Position numbers and translations under genes: made by a program. A stretch of DNA of 64,000 nt from the NCBI RefSeq assembly GCF_003096415.1, contig NZ_QEKH01000004.1, positions 124,001 to 188,000 of the forward strand, given 5' to 3'. Below, piece by piece: positions 24,696 to 33,799 of this stretch. The DNA is from Victivallis vadensis. Lineage in GTDB: Bacteria > Verrucomicrobiota > Lentisphaeria > Victivallales > Victivallaceae. Below the pieces are notes generated by a model, which searched no databases, was not told the origin of the DNA, and saw nothing but the letters and a program-made list of their open reading frames with translations. How positions within the stretch are numbered: position 1 is the first letter of the stretch; each line of letters opens with the position of its first letter.

Positions 24696-26150
24696 TCAGC
24701 TTTCGCGGATCTTGCGCTTGACCTCTTTGACCCGCTCGCATTCCGGGCGGCACTTGTAGAACTCGTCAAGCGGATAGCAGCCCGAAACCATGCCGCTGCG
24801 CGGCGCGGTCGTGCAATCTCCGAACGTGCGGCAGATGCGGCGGCAGTTCAGCGGGCATCCGGCGAGGGTATCCGCCGGAAGCTCCGGATAGGCGAGCACC
24901 ATGCGGCCGATGCCGACGAAGTCGGTTTTTCCGGCGCGCACGGCGGCCTGCCCGACCTGCGTCAGATACTCCTGCAAACAGGTGTAACCGGCTCCGATGA
25001 AGAGCATTCCGGTATTCTCAAAATGTTTCTTCAATTGTGCGACCGCGTTGATCTGGCGGGCCGCGCCGATGATCGGCTCCTCCGGCGGCAGGTAACCGTC
25101 CGAAACCGGATAATAGGCAGGACGCTGGAAGTGCGGATTGTAGTAGGGACTGCAGATGGTCGTGCAGATCAGCTCCACGCCGAGCGACCGCGCCAGTTCG
25201 AGGAACCGGATCGGTTCGGTCAGGTCGCAGCCGAGGCCGGTGCCGTCGCCGCCGAAGGCATACTTGTAGTTGCCGACGCCGATTCCGTTGCGCTCCATCG
25301 GCTTGCCGACCTTGTCCGCGCCTTTTTCAAACGGCAGGCAGTCGAAGATCGAAAACCGCATCCCCAGATCGATTCCGGGAACTTCGCGCTTGATCCCCTC
25401 GACGATTTCGCGGAAGAAGCGGGTCCGGTTTTCAAAGCTCCCGCCGTATTCGCCCGGACGGGTGAAGGCGCTCAGAAACTCATGGCCGAGATAACCGTGC
25501 GCCATCTTGATGTCCACGAAGTCGAAGCCGGCCTCTTTCGCAAGTCCGGCCGCCTCGATGAAGTGGCGGACGATGTTTTTGACTTCGGCGTCGGAAACCA
25601 CGTTTGCGGCGGAGTTGTGAAACTTCTCGTCGAGCAGCGGATGTTCGTAGGCGGTCACCGATTCGAGCTTCGCGTCGTCGTGCGGATGGCTGTAGCGGCC
25701 GGAGTGGGTCAACTGCAAGCCGATATAGAGATCGTCGGCGGTGCCGAACTTTTCGGCGTGCAACTTGACCATGTCCTTGCGCAACTGTGCGAGCAGCGGC
25801 ATGGTCGCGGGGGTGATCATCAGCTGGCGGGTGTTGCTGCGGCCGGACTCCATCACCGCGCACGCTTCGCAGCCGAAAAGCAGTTTCGCGCCGCTCGCGG
25901 CGAAGTTGAGCCAGCGCCGCCGGGTCAGTTCGGAGGGGGCGCCGTCGGGCAGGCAGTCCCACCCCTCCATCGGCAGGATGCACCAGCGGTTGCCGATCCT
26001 GCGGCCGTGGTATTCGACCGGCTGTGCGAGCGGCGATTCGGGCGCGGCCAGAATCGCGTCGTCGAGTTCGAGGTCGAGATTGATCTCCCGCAGGTGGCTG
26101 CAGAAACTTTCAGTGGTTTTAAACGAGGGAATGCGCGGATAATCTGCCAT
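24696..26150 (-). CDS. NADH:flavin oxidoreductase / old yellow enzyme family protein
   Basis: A 484-residue TIM-barrel flavoenzyme. Landmarks: NRWCILPMEGWDC (FMN loop), YIGLQLTHSGRYSHP (His and Ser of the active-site region), EAGFDFVDIKMAHGYLGHEFLS, GSFENRTRFFREIVEGIK and GIGRMVLAYPELPAD. It has a Cys-rich C-terminus, GCPLNCRRICRTFGDC then GCYPLDEFYKC, spaced unlike the CX2CX3CX11C iron-sulfur site of 2,4-dienoyl-CoA reductase. It lacks the extra FAD/NAD domain of those longer enzymes. Such enzymes reduce activated C=C bonds. It is last in a four-gene operon with a 2-bp gap to the XRE-cupin gene. Confidence 0.88.
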   Translation of the reverse strand: MADYPRIPSFKTTESFCSHLREINLDLELDDAILAAPESPLAQPVEYHGRRIGNRWCILPMEGWDCLPDGAPSELTRRRWLNFAASGAKLLFGCEACAVMESGRSNTRQLMITPATMPLLAQLRKDMVKLHAEKFGTADDLYIGLQLTHSGRYSHPHDDAKLESVTAYEHPLLDEKFHNSAANVVSDAEVKNIVRHFIEAAGLAKEAGFDFVDIKMAHGYLGHEFLSAFTRPGEYGGSFENRTRFFREIVEGIKREVPGIDLGMRFSIFDCLPFEKGADKVGKPMERNGIGVGNYKYAFGGDGTGLGCDLTEPIRFLELARSLGVELICTTICSPYYNPHFQRPAYYPVSDGYLPPEEPIIGAARQINAVAQLKKHFENTGMLFIGAGYTCLQEYLTQVGQAAVRAGKTDFVGIGRMVLAYPELPADTLAGCPLNCRRICRTFGDCTTAPRSGMVSGCYPLDEFYKCRPECERVKEVKRKIRES

Positions 26151-26152
26151 GG

Positions 26153-26677
26153 TCAGAACCTCTTTTCTTTTCGGATATGTAAAATAAGCAATTCACAGTC
26201 TTCAAGTGCCAGATAGGTGTGTTCGAGCAGCGCGTCGAACTGCAGCGACTGCCCGGCGGCAAGTTCGTGCCGTTCCGAGGGCAGCGTGATTTCGAGCGCG
26301 CCGGAGAGCACCCAGCACAATTCATAATCGTCGCGGTGGATCTTCGGCCGCGACACCCGCGAGCCTTTCGGGGCGCTTCCGTGCAGACAGCGGATATTCT
26401 TGTAGTTGATCTCCTGAAAGGTGAATTCCTCCGAACGGTGTTCGGTCGCGTGCAGCGGATGCGCGAGCCGCGCTTCCGCGAGGCTGAGCAGCTCCGCCGC
26501 CGTGATGCCGAATACGCGCGCCAGCCGGTACAGCGTATCCAGTTCGGCGCGGGTCTGGTTGCGCTCCAGTTTGGAGATCACCGACGCCGACACGCCGCTG
26601 CCCGCCGATACGTCGGCGATGCTCAACTGCGCCTTTTTGCGCAGGTCGCGCAGGATGGAGAAGTCAAACAGCTCCAT
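26153..26677 (-). CDS. XRE-family regulator with C-terminal cupin domain
   Basis: A 174-residue regulator. Residues about 8-65 form an XRE helix-turn-helix (LRKKAQLSIADVSAGSGVSASVISKLERNQTR). Residues about 100-170 form a cupin (SRPKIHRDDYELCWVLSGALEITL, ELAAGQSLQFDALLEHTYLAL). In this family the cupin binds a metabolite linked to the neighbouring genes. It overlaps the FAD gene upstream by 14 nt and the old-yellow-enzyme gene follows by 2 bp, so it is transcribed within the operon it probably controls. Confidence 0.9.
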   Translation of the reverse strand: MELFDFSILRDLRKKAQLSIADVSAGSGVSASVISKLERNQTRAELDTLYRLARVFGITAAELLSLAEARLAHPLHATEHRSEEFTFQEINYKNIRCLHGSAPKGSRVSRPKIHRDDYELCWVLSGALEITLPSERHELAAGQSLQFDALLEHTYLALEDCELLILHIRKEKRF

Positions 26678-28523
26678 ACACCTCTCCGGTGCGGTACTCC
26701 TTCCAGACCGTCTCGAACCAGCCGTCCGGGTTCGGCACCGGGCGGCACGGCGTCCAGCGCAGCCGCAGGCCGGAGGCCGAATATTCGGTTTCGAGCACGT
26801 GCTTGCGGTAGGCGGGATTTTCCGGGATCAGTTTTCCCTCCTTGTCCAGCACCGCCGCCGAGCCGCGCGAACCGGCCCCGGTGGAGACCTGGAACGCAAT
26901 CGATTCGAGGTAGATCCAGTGCGCGAACGCGAGCTGGAAGTTGGTAATCGCATGATCCGCGTCGGCGGCGGGATAGCCGTCGCGCTCCATCGCCTCGACC
27001 AGCTTGCGCGCGTCGTCCGCCGCCTGTTCGAGCCGGTCCGCCGGACGCAGGTGGCCGCCGTAGACGGTCATGCGTTCCTGCAGCTCCCGGCGGTCTTTGC
27101 GCCAGTCGCGCGTGCCGCTGAGCCGCCGCCTGAGATCGGCCAGCAGTTTTTCGGCCTGCCGTTCCGCAACCGCGAGGTCGAGGGTGGAAGTCCGGCAGCG
27201 CCCGGCGATATATTCGGCAGCGCGGGTGCCGCCGACCTGCCCGGCGTTCAGCGCGGTGCCGCCGGGGCGGCAGACGCCGTGCGAGCCGTTCACCTCGCCG
27301 ACCGGAAACAGATGCTTCAGGTTCGGGGATTCATACCAGACGTTTCCGGCGAGACCGCCGTTGTTGTGCTGGGCGCAGACCGCAATTTCCAGCGGTTCGA
27401 CGGCAAGATCGATGTTGTGGTCGCGATAGAGCTCGATCGCGCCCGGATTCATCTTTTCGAGCCGTTCCAGCGGCGTGCCGAAGCAGGCGCCGGATTTCTC
27501 CAGATACGTGCGCGCCTCATCGGAAAGCGCCGCGAAATCCAACCCTTCGGTGTTGGCGCGGAAATCGAGCCAGACCCGCCGCCCCTTCTTGACGGTCTCC
27601 TCGTGAACCAGCAGGTCGATGACCGAAGAGCCGTCCGGCACCTTGCGCACGTCGAACGGCCACTGGTAGCCCTTCAGGAAGATCATCGAATTCATCTCCC
27701 CGGCGGTTTTGAAATGGTCGCGCAGGAATTCGCGCTCGTCGGAGCCGTCCGGCGCGGTCGACACGAAGCGCGGCAGCACCTGCATATAGGTCCCCGAAAC
27801 ATTCCAGCGGAACTTGACGGAAGCCAGCCCGAACTGCGACTCCGGCAGTCCCTGCGCCAGCGCCCCCGCCTTCAGCGCCAGCCCGATCGCGCCGAAGTGG
27901 CCGACCGGATAGACGCTCGACGCATACAGCCCGCCGGGGCCGCCCACCGCGAATACGGTGTTTTCCGCGAAGATCGTTTCAAATTCGCCGGTCTCCCTGT
28001 TCAGCGCGATCGCCCCCGCCGCGCGGTTGCCGACCGTAATCAGCTCGGCGACATTGCGCTTTTCGGCGATTTCGACTCCGGCGGCCCTGACCGCCCGGAT
28101 CAGCGCGAGGCACATCTCTCTGGAGGTGTACGGGCCGCAGCTGGTCGCGCGCCGCTTCGGGTCGTGGTCGGTCTTGTAGCCGATGTACTGCCCGTAGCCG
28201 TCGCACGGAAACGGCACGCCGAGGTTCACGAGGTTCATGAAGCAGCGCACCGACAGCGCCGCCTCGACCAGCGCCACGTCGCCGTGCGCCGAACCGCCCT
28301 CAAAGAGCGTCTGCGCCAGCTGGACCGGCGAATCCGGCTCCGCGCCGTAGATGCCGAGTTTGTAGTAGGTCTGCTTGTCGCTGCCGGTGTTGATCGAAGT
28401 GCCGCGGTTCAGCCCTTCGGAGAGCAGCAGCACATCGTCCACGCCGAGCGACTTGAGCCGGAGCGCCGCCGCGAGTCCCGCCGCGCCGGAGCCGATCACC
28501 AGTGTGTTGACCGTCCGTTTCAC
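26664..28523 (-). CDS. FAD-binding protein of the fumarate reductase/succinate dehydrogenase flavoprotein type
   Basis: A 619-residue flavoprotein. The FAD fold is TLVIGSGAAGLAAALRL (about 7-23), then a Ser/Thr-rich segment (RGTSINTGSDKQTYYK), ENTVFAVGGPGGLY, and the late FAD segment LFPVGEVNGSHGVCRPGGTALNAGQVGG. The overall plan matches FrdA/AspO-like oxidoreductases; the AQHNNGGLAGNVWYE stretch corresponds to their HxxGG region. There is no signal peptide or haem motif, so it is a cytoplasmic oxidoreductase with an electron partner not obvious here. It overlaps the SDR gene by 4 nt and the XRE gene by 14 nt. Confidence 0.85.
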   Translation of the reverse strand: MKRTVNTLVIGSGAAGLAAALRLKSLGVDDVLLLSEGLNRGTSINTGSDKQTYYKLGIYGAEPDSPVQLAQTLFEGGSAHGDVALVEAALSVRCFMNLVNLGVPFPCDGYGQYIGYKTDHDPKRRATSCGPYTSREMCLALIRAVRAAGVEIAEKRNVAELITVGNRAAGAIALNRETGEFETIFAENTVFAVGGPGGLYASSVYPVGHFGAIGLALKAGALAQGLPESQFGLASVKFRWNVSGTYMQVLPRFVSTAPDGSDEREFLRDHFKTAGEMNSMIFLKGYQWPFDVRKVPDGSSVIDLLVHEETVKKGRRVWLDFRANTEGLDFAALSDEARTYLEKSGACFGTPLERLEKMNPGAIELYRDHNIDLAVEPLEIAVCAQHNNGGLAGNVWYESPNLKHLFPVGEVNGSHGVCRPGGTALNAGQVGGTRAAEYIAGRCRTSTLDLAVAERQAEKLLADLRRRLSGTRDWRKDRRELQERMTVYGGHLRPADRLEQAADDARKLVEAMERDGYPAADADHAITNFQLAFAHWIYLESIAFQVSTGAGSRGSAAVLDKEGKLIPENPAYRKHVLETEYSASGLRLRWTPCRPVPNPDGWFETVWKEYRTGEVYGAV

Positions 28524-29278
28524 AGCCGCCCGATCTCCATGCCGCCGTCCACCTTGATCACCTGTCCGGTCGAATAGGCGAGGTCGCCGCGCAACAGCAT
28601 CGCAACCGCCTTGCCGATATCCTCCGGGAAGCCCCAGCGCGGCTGCAGCGTCAGCCCGTCGGCGATCAGCTTATCGTATTTTTCCTTGACCACGCTGGTC
28701 ATGTCGCTGGAGATCACGCCGGGACGGATCTCGTAGACCGGCACGCCGAATTCGGCCATCTTGACCGCAAACAGCTTGGTCGCCATCGCGACGCCTGCCT
28801 TGGAGAGGCAGTATTCGCCGCGGCTGATCGACGCGACGGTCGCCGAAATGCTGCCGACGTTGACGATGACGCCCTGAATATGGTTTTCCGCGAAATAGCG
28901 GCCTACGCGCTGGGTCAGGAAAAAGGGGCCTTTAAGGTTGATGTTCATCACCCGGTCGAAACTCTCCTCGCTCATTTCGAGCAGATCGCAGCGGACCTGC
29001 GGCGCAACCCCGGCGTTGTTGACCAGCGCTTCGAGCGAACCGAACATCTCAAGAATGGCGTAAAGCAGCTTTTCGCGGTCTTCGGCCTTCGACACGTCGG
29101 CCTGCACGTAGAGCGCCTTCACGTTGTACTTCGCCTCGATCCCGGCACAGTGGGCGGCGAACTCCTCCGCCGGCTTGCGCCCGCAGAAGGCGACGTTCCA
29201 CCCCTCCGCGGCGAGTCTGTCGACGATCCCGGCTCCGATTCCCCGGCCGCCGCCGGTCACCAACGCTGTTTTTGCCAT
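28520..29278 (-). CDS. Short-chain dehydrogenase/reductase (SDR)
   Basis: A 252-residue classical SDR. TGGGRGIGAG (about 8-17) binds NAD(P); NNAGVAP, the catalytic Ser in VGSIS, and Tyr-x3-Lys in YCLSKAG follow. ATGKV-type end features appear as YSTGQVIKVDGGMEI. It is the first gene of the operon with the FAD reductase-like, XRE-cupin and old-yellow-enzyme genes. The set could act in sequence on an alcohol, ketone and C=C bond of one substrate. AAGGAG lies 9 nt before the ATG. Confidence 0.92.
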   Translation of the reverse strand: MAKTALVTGGGRGIGAGIVDRLAAEGWNVAFCGRKPAEEFAAHCAGIEAKYNVKALYVQADVSKAEDREKLLYAILEMFGSLEALVNNAGVAPQVRCDLLEMSEESFDRVMNINLKGPFFLTQRVGRYFAENHIQGVIVNVGSISATVASISRGEYCLSKAGVAMATKLFAVKMAEFGVPVYEIRPGVISSDMTSVVKEKYDKLIADGLTLQPRWGFPEDIGKAVAMLLRGDLAYSTGQVIKVDGGMEIGRL

Positions 29279-29335
29279 GCTCTGATCTCCTTAAAAAATT
29301 AGAAATAAAATTTCCCGGACGTTAAATTTTGATTT

Positions 29336-29363
29336 AATATATAGTGTCAGGGAAAATAATCAA
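29336..29363 (-). promoter_or_regulatory. Promoter of the SDR-FAD-XRE-OYE operon
   Basis: TTGATT (29363-29358), a 16-bp spacer and TATATT (29341-29336) on the minus strand; the predicted start is near 29329, about 50 nt before the SDR ATG. Confidence 0.5.
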
Positions 29364-29483
29364 GGAAATTTTCACAAAAAAGTATCGGCAAAAAAAACGA
29401 TTCCTCCTCCGGTACGGTTTGACAAAAACGCAACCGGCAATAAGTTATGTATGGAGGAATCAATCGCAAAGGAGAAATGAACC

Positions 29484-29792
29484 ATGAATTTCAACGGAGT
29501 CGTAATCGGCCTGGCCAGTTTTCTGATCATCGGGATTTTCCATCCGATCGTGATCAAGGGCGAATTTTATTTCGGAGTGCGGATCTGGCGGGCATTCCTG
29601 CTGGCCGGAATCGTGACGCTCGCCGCGTCGCTGCTTTGCGCGAATACAATCGCTTCCGCATTGCTCGGCGTACTCTCCTTCACCTGCTTCTGGAGCATTC
29701 TGGAAATCTTCGAGCAGCGCGAACGGGTCGCAAAGGGCTGGTTTCCCGCCGGTCCCTCCCACCGGCGGCACACCGGCTCCCCGGAACAATAA
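29484..29792 (+). CDS. Small DUF4491 membrane protein
   Basis: A 102-residue protein with three membrane helices (about 5-23, 36-54, 56-72). NFNGVVIGLASFLIIGIFHP, FYFGVRIWRAFLLAGI and WSILEIFEQRERVAKGWFP match the DUF4491 family pattern. The function of the family is not known. AAGGAG lies 9 nt before the ATG. The C-terminal tail after the KGWFP motif is short and polar. It is a single gene facing rfbD, with 33 bp between the two stops. Confidence 0.85.
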   Translation: MNFNGVVIGLASFLIIGIFHPIVIKGEFYFGVRIWRAFLLAGIVTLAASLLCANTIASALLGVLSFTCFWSILEIFEQRERVAKGWFPAGPSHRRHTGSPEQ

Positions 29793-29825
29793 TTCACGCC
29801 GTGGATTACCCATACGGCCGGTATG

Positions 29826-30674
29826 TCAGAGTGAAAACTCGGACTGCATGAATTCTGCCAGTACCTGCCGCCACTCCGGCATCGGCGGAAGGTGATGAAG
29901 ACGCAGCATCATCTTGTCGAGCCGTGAGTTGGCGGGACGGCGCGCCGGGCGGGGAAACTCCGCGGTGGCGCACGGCGTCACCTTCTGCTTCTTCCCGGCC
30001 AGCCGGAAGATTTCACAGGCGAACTCATACCAGCTCGCCTCCCCCTCGCAGGTCAGGTGCCAGGTGCCGGAAAGCTCCGGGTGTTCCAGCAGAATGGCCA
30101 GATGCCCCGCCAGCGCATCCGCTCCGGTCGGGTTGCCGAACTGGTCGGCAACCACCTTCAGCTCCGGCCGGCTGCCGTCCGCCAGCGCCATCATCGTATG
30201 CACGAAGCTCGGACCGCCCGCCCCGTAAAGCCAGGAGGTCCGGGCGATCACATGGTCCGGACAGGTCTGCCGGATCAGTTCTTCCCCCGCAAATTTGCTC
30301 CGGCCGTAGACGGTTCCGGGGATCGGCGTATCGAACTCATGGCAGGGGCGGTCCAGCTCCCCGCCGAATACGTAATCGGTGGAAATCGCGATCAGCCTCA
30401 CCTCGTGGCGACGGCAGGCGGCGGCGACGTTGCCCGTACCGGCGGCATTGACCCGGTAGGCGGCTTCGGACTCCGTCTCGCAGCGGTCGACGGCGGTGAA
30501 GGCCGCGCAATGCACCACCGCATCGGGGCGAAGCTCCCCGACCAGCCGGTCGAACCCCGCCGCATCGGTGATGTCCGCTTCCGCACGGCCGGCGGCGATC
30601 ACCTCGTGCTTTTTCCACGCGCGGCAGAGCGTGCGCCCCAACATTCCTTTTCCGCCGGTGACCAGAATCCGCAT
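29826..30674 (-). CDS. rfbD: dTDP-4-dehydrorhamnose reductase
   Basis: A 282-residue NAD(P)-dependent SDR of the extended type that makes dTDP-L-rhamnose in the last step of the pathway. ILVTGGKGMLGRTL binds the cofactor, HCAAFTAVDRCE is the family segment, ISTDYVFGG and YGRSKFAGEELI carry the Tyr-x3-Lys. ATG at 30674 is preferred with GAGGAG about 10 nt upstream; a TTG at 30692 would add six residues. It is the last gene of the rfbBACD operon, starting 4 bp after rfbC. Confidence 0.93.
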   Translation of the reverse strand: MRILVTGGKGMLGRTLCRAWKKHEVIAAGRAEADITDAAGFDRLVGELRPDAVVHCAAFTAVDRCETESEAAYRVNAAGTGNVAAACRRHEVRLIAISTDYVFGGELDRPCHEFDTPIPGTVYGRSKFAGEELIRQTCPDHVIARTSWLYGAGGPSFVHTMMALADGSRPELKVVADQFGNPTGADALAGHLAILLEHPELSGTWHLTCEGEASWYEFACEIFRLAGKKQKVTPCATAEFPRPARRPANSRLDKMMLRLHHLPPMPEWRQVLAEFMQSEFSL

Positions 30675-30678
30675 AAAC

Positions 30679-31233
30679 TCAGTACTCCTCAAACAATTCC
30701 GCGTCTTTAAACAGTACGCCGCGCCGGTCTCTGGGGGAGAGTTTCACCGTCTCCGGCGGCAATCGCCAGTCGATTCCCAGCGCGGGATCGTCGAAACGGA
30801 TGCACCGCTCGGAGGCCGGACAGTAAAAATTGTCGCACTTATAGACGAACACCGCCTCCGGCGAAAGCACCGCAAAACCGTGCGCCATTCCGCGCGGAAG
30901 GAACAACTGCCGTTTGCTCTCCCCGGAAAGTTCGATCGCCACGTGTTTTCCGAACGTCGGCGATCCGAGCCGGATGTCCACCACCACGTCGAGCACCCTC
31001 CCGGAAACCACCCGGACCAGCTTCGCTTGCGTATAGGGTGGAATCTGATAGTGCAGCCCCCGCAGCACGCCGCCGGTCGAAAACGATTCGTTGTCCTGAA
31101 TAAACCGTGCATCGATTCCGGCTCCGGCAAACAGGTCCTTGCGGTACGCCTCAAAAAAATATCCCCGGGAATCCCCGAACAGCCGGGGTTCGATCACCTT
31201 CACTCCCGCGATCGCGGTCTCCAGAAACTTCAT
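30679..31233 (-). CDS. rfbC: dTDP-4-dehydrorhamnose 3,5-epimerase
   Basis: A 184-residue cupin-fold epimerase. [40 protein letters not shown] (catalytic His in RGLHYQ), [29 protein letters not shown] and the Tyr in [12 protein letters not shown] are all present. It inverts C3 and C5 of the 4-keto-6-deoxy sugar. The ATG at 31233 overlaps the rfbA stop by 4 nt, which fixes the start; a longer reading would extend through rfbA. Confidence 0.94.
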   Translation of the reverse strand: MKFLETAIAGVKVIEPRLFGDSRGYFFEAYRKDLFAGAGIDARFIQDNESFSTGGVLRGLHYQIPPYTQAKLVRVVSGRVLDVVVDIRLGSPTFGKHVAIELSGESKRQLFLPRGMAHGFAVLSPEAVFVYKCDNFYCPASERCIRFDDPALGIDWRLPPETVKLSPRDRRGVLFKDAELFEEY

Positions 31234-32105
31234 TGCGCGCCTTCCCCCACGCGGCGCTCCAGATAGCGGCCGTACTCCGTTTTCCGCAGCATCGCGGAAC
31301 GTTCCAATACCTGTGCCGTGGTCATCCAGCCGTTCATCCACGCGATCTCCTCCAGGCACGCGACCTGCAGGCCCTGCCGCTTTTCGATGGTGCGGATGAA
31401 ATCCCCGGCTTCCATCAGCGAATCGTGCGTGCCGGTATCCAGCCACGCGTAGCCGCGGCCCAGCCGTTCCACCCGAAGCTCGCCGCGTTCCAGATAAGCG
31501 CAGTTCACGGCGGTGATCTCCAGCTCGCCCCGGGCCGACGGCGTGATTCCGGCGGCGATGTCGAGCACGGAATTGTCGTAGAAATAAAGCCCGGTCACCG
31601 CGTAGCTGGACTTCGGAACGGCCGGCTTCTCCTCGATGGAAAGCGCCCTCCCCTCCGCATCGAACTCGATCACGCCGAAACGCTCCGGGTCGCACACGTA
31701 ATAACCGAAAATCGTGGCTCCCGAACTCCGGGAAGCCGCCTGCCGCACCATCTGTTCAAGGTGTGCGCCGTAGAAGATATTGTCCCCCAGCACCAGAGCG
31801 ACCGAATCCGCACCGATGAACTCCCGGCCGATCAGGAACGCCTGCGCGATTCCGTCCGGCGACGGCTGAACTTCGTAGCTGAGGTTCAGCCCGAACCGCG
31901 AGCCGTCCCCCAGCAGCCGGATAAAGGCCGCCTGATCCTCCGGCGTGGTGATCACCAGAATATCCCGGATACCCGCCTGCATCAGCACGCTGAGCGGATA
32001 GTAAATCATCGGCTTGTCGTACACCGGCAGGAGCTGTTTGGAAACTCCGAGCGTCACCGGATGCAGCCGCGAACCGGCGCCGCCGGCCAGCACGATCCCT
32101 TTCAT
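31230..32105 (-). CDS. rfbA: Glucose-1-phosphate thymidylyltransferase
   Basis: A 291-residue nucleotidyltransferase of usual length. [16 protein letters not shown] (about 3-18), [27 protein letters not shown] (metal Asp) and ERFGVIEFD are family hallmarks. It makes dTDP-glucose from dTTP and glucose 1-phosphate. The start at 32105 overlaps rfbB by 4 nt. Confidence 0.95.
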   Translation of the reverse strand: MKGIVLAGGAGSRLHPVTLGVSKQLLPVYDKPMIYYPLSVLMQAGIRDILVITTPEDQAAFIRLLGDGSRFGLNLSYEVQPSPDGIAQAFLIGREFIGADSVALVLGDNIFYGAHLEQMVRQAASRSSGATIFGYYVCDPERFGVIEFDAEGRALSIEEKPAVPKSSYAVTGLYFYDNSVLDIAAGITPSARGELEITAVNCAYLERGELRVERLGRGYAWLDTGTHDSLMEAGDFIRTIEKRQGLQVACLEEIAWMNGWMTTAQVLERSAMLRKTEYGRYLERRVGEGAQ

Positions 32106-33178
32106 CGTCCACCTCCCAATCCGAGCCGTTCGAGGCGGCAGGAGCCGTCCAGCACCCGGCGGCACCATCCCGCTCTCTCCGCCAGATACCATTCGACGGT
32201 CTTGCGCAGGCCGCTTTCAAAGCTCTCCCTCGGCGTCCAGCCGAGTTCGCGCTGAATCTTGGCGGCGTCGATCGCATACCGCAGGTCGTGGCCGGGCCGG
32301 TCCGCCACGAACACGACCTGTTCGCGGCGGGAACGGCCGTCGCGCCGGGGGCTCAGCTCATCGAGCAGGCCGCACAGCGTGTGAACCACCTGCAGATTGC
32401 TCTTTGTGTTATGCCCGCCGATGTTGTAGGTTTCGCCGGGAACGCCCCGGGTCACGGCCAGATGCAGCGCCCGCGCGTGATCCTCCACATAGAGCCAGTC
32501 GCGGACCTGCGCGCCGTCGCCGTAAACCGGCAGCGGCTTGTCATCGAGCGCACTCAGGATCATCAGCGGGATCAGCTTTTCCGGGAACTGGCGCGGGCCG
32601 TAATTATTGGAACAGTTGGTCACCAGCGTCGGCATCCCGAACGTCCGGAACCATGCGCGCACCAGATGGTCGCTTGAGGCTTTGCTGGCCGAATACGGCG
32701 ACGAGGGCATATAGGGGGTATCCTCGCGGAAGAATCCATCGGAATCCTTCAGGTCGCCGAACACCTCGTCGGTCGAAATATGGTGGAAACGGAACCGCTC
32801 CCGCGCCCCGGCGGGCAGCCCGCTCCAATAGTTCCGGGCGGCCTCCAGCAGCGTATAGGTTCCGACGATATTGGTCCGGATGAAATCGCCGGGCGCGTCG
32901 ATCGAACGGTCGACGTGGGATTCGGCGGCGAGGTGCATCACCGCATCCGGCCGGAACTCACTGAAAATCCGGTCCAGTTCCGCCCGGTCGCAGATGTCGG
33001 CCCGTTCAAACCGGAACCGGTCCGAACCGGAAACCTCCGCCAGCGATTCGAGGTTGCCCGCGTAAGTCAATTTGTCGACCACGCAGACCCGTTCCGCCGT
33101 CTCGCGGATCAGATACCGGACCAGTGCGGAGCCGATGAATCCGGCGCCACCGGTCACCAGAATATTTCTGCCGTCCAT
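32102..33178 (-). CDS. rfbB: dTDP-glucose 4,6-dehydratase
   Basis: A 358-residue extended [22 protein letters not shown] binds [18 protein letters not shown] is the signature, [11 protein letters not shown] carries the catalytic Thr-Asp-Glu and [12 protein letters not shown] the Tyr-x3-Lys. It is the first gene of the operon, with rhamnose likely destined for a cell-surface polysaccharide. AGGGG lies before the ATG. The gap upstream (33179-33457) contains no gene. Confidence 0.95.
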   Translation of the reverse strand: MDGRNILVTGGAGFIGSALVRYLIRETAERVCVVDKLTYAGNLESLAEVSGSDRFRFERADICDRAELDRIFSEFRPDAVMHLAAESHVDRSIDAPGDFIRTNIVGTYTLLEAARNYWSGLPAGARERFRFHHISTDEVFGDLKDSDGFFREDTPYMPSSPYSASKASSDHLVRAWFRTFGMPTLVTNCSNNYGPRQFPEKLIPLMILSALDDKPLPVYGDGAQVRDWLYVEDHARALHLAVTRGVPGETYNIGGHNTKSNLQVVHTLCGLLDELSPRRDGRSRREQVVFVADRPGHDLRYAIDAAKIQRELGWTPRESFESGLRKTVEWYLAERAGWCRRVLDGSCRLERLGLGGGR

Positions 33179-33422
33179 CCGTCAACCCCTGTCGTTATGT
33201 TTTCATCATACCGTTGACAAAAATAGCCCGGCTTGCCCTGAAATACAAGCGCCGGGCATAAACTTTCCCCGGCAATTCGTTCTTCTCCGGCGCTTCCGGC
33301 CGGTCACGGCGGCATATCCGGTTCGCATAACAATATCACTTCTCCCGGCGAATTTCCTGTTACACAATATTCTTTTCTGGAATTTCCACTGGAATAAAAT
33401 CCATAAAAATAAAGTCTCATGC

Positions 33423-33451
33423 TTGATATCATCCGCCGGTGCACCTATATT
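33423..33451 (+). promoter_or_regulatory. Promoter of the MGMT-like gene, predicting a leaderless transcript
   Basis: TTGATA (33423-33428), a 17-bp spacer and TATATT (33446-33451). The predicted start is 33457-33459, at the first of two adjacent ATG codons. Confidence 0.45.
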
Positions 33452-33457
33452 CTCTGC

Positions 33458-33781
33458 ATGATGAACAACACGATACGCCCGGAAGAGGTATACGAGCTGG
33501 TCGAAGCCATTCCCGCCGGTTTTGTCGCGACCTACGGACAGCTGGCGTTCCTGCTGGAGCGGCCGCGCCAGTCCCGGATGGTGGGGCGGGCGCTGAGCCA
33601 TGTTCCGCCCGGTCTTTCGCTGCCCTGCCACCGGGTGGTCAATCACGCGGGGCGGACCGCTCCGGGCTGGACCGAACAGCGGGCGCTGCTGGAGGCGGAG
33701 GGAATTCCTTTCCGGCGTAACGGCTGCGTCGACCTCGACCGCTGCCTGTGGAACCCGTTTGACGATGAAAATTCCAATTAA
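33458..33781 (+). CDS. MGMT family protein (alkyltransferase-like, active-site Cys present)
   Basis: A 107-residue protein (106 from the second ATG at 33461), equal to the DNA-binding and catalytic C-terminal domain of O6-alkylguanine-DNA alkyltransferase. VATYGQLAFLL and GRALSHVPPG are the helix-turn-helix region; LPCHRVVN holds the acceptor Cys. Alkyltransferase-like proteins of this size often have Trp or Ala there, so this one may be a true transferase or a nicking-recruitment protein. The N-terminal domain of Ogt is absent. No Shine-Dalgarno is visible, which agrees with a leaderless message. Confidence 0.85.
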   Translation: MMNNTIRPEEVYELVEAIPAGFVATYGQLAFLLERPRQSRMVGRALSHVPPGLSLPCHRVVNHAGRTAPGWTEQRALLEAEGIPFRRNGCVDLDRCLWNPFDDENSN

Positions 33782-33799
33782 CCGGACTCTGATGTGATC

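Noticed and set aside
24696-29278. Bile-acid 7-dehydroxylation (bai) operon
   Set aside because: Only enzyme classes are shared; the CoA ligase, CoA transferase, dehydratase and transporter are missing and the OYE is shorter than BaiCD/BaiH.
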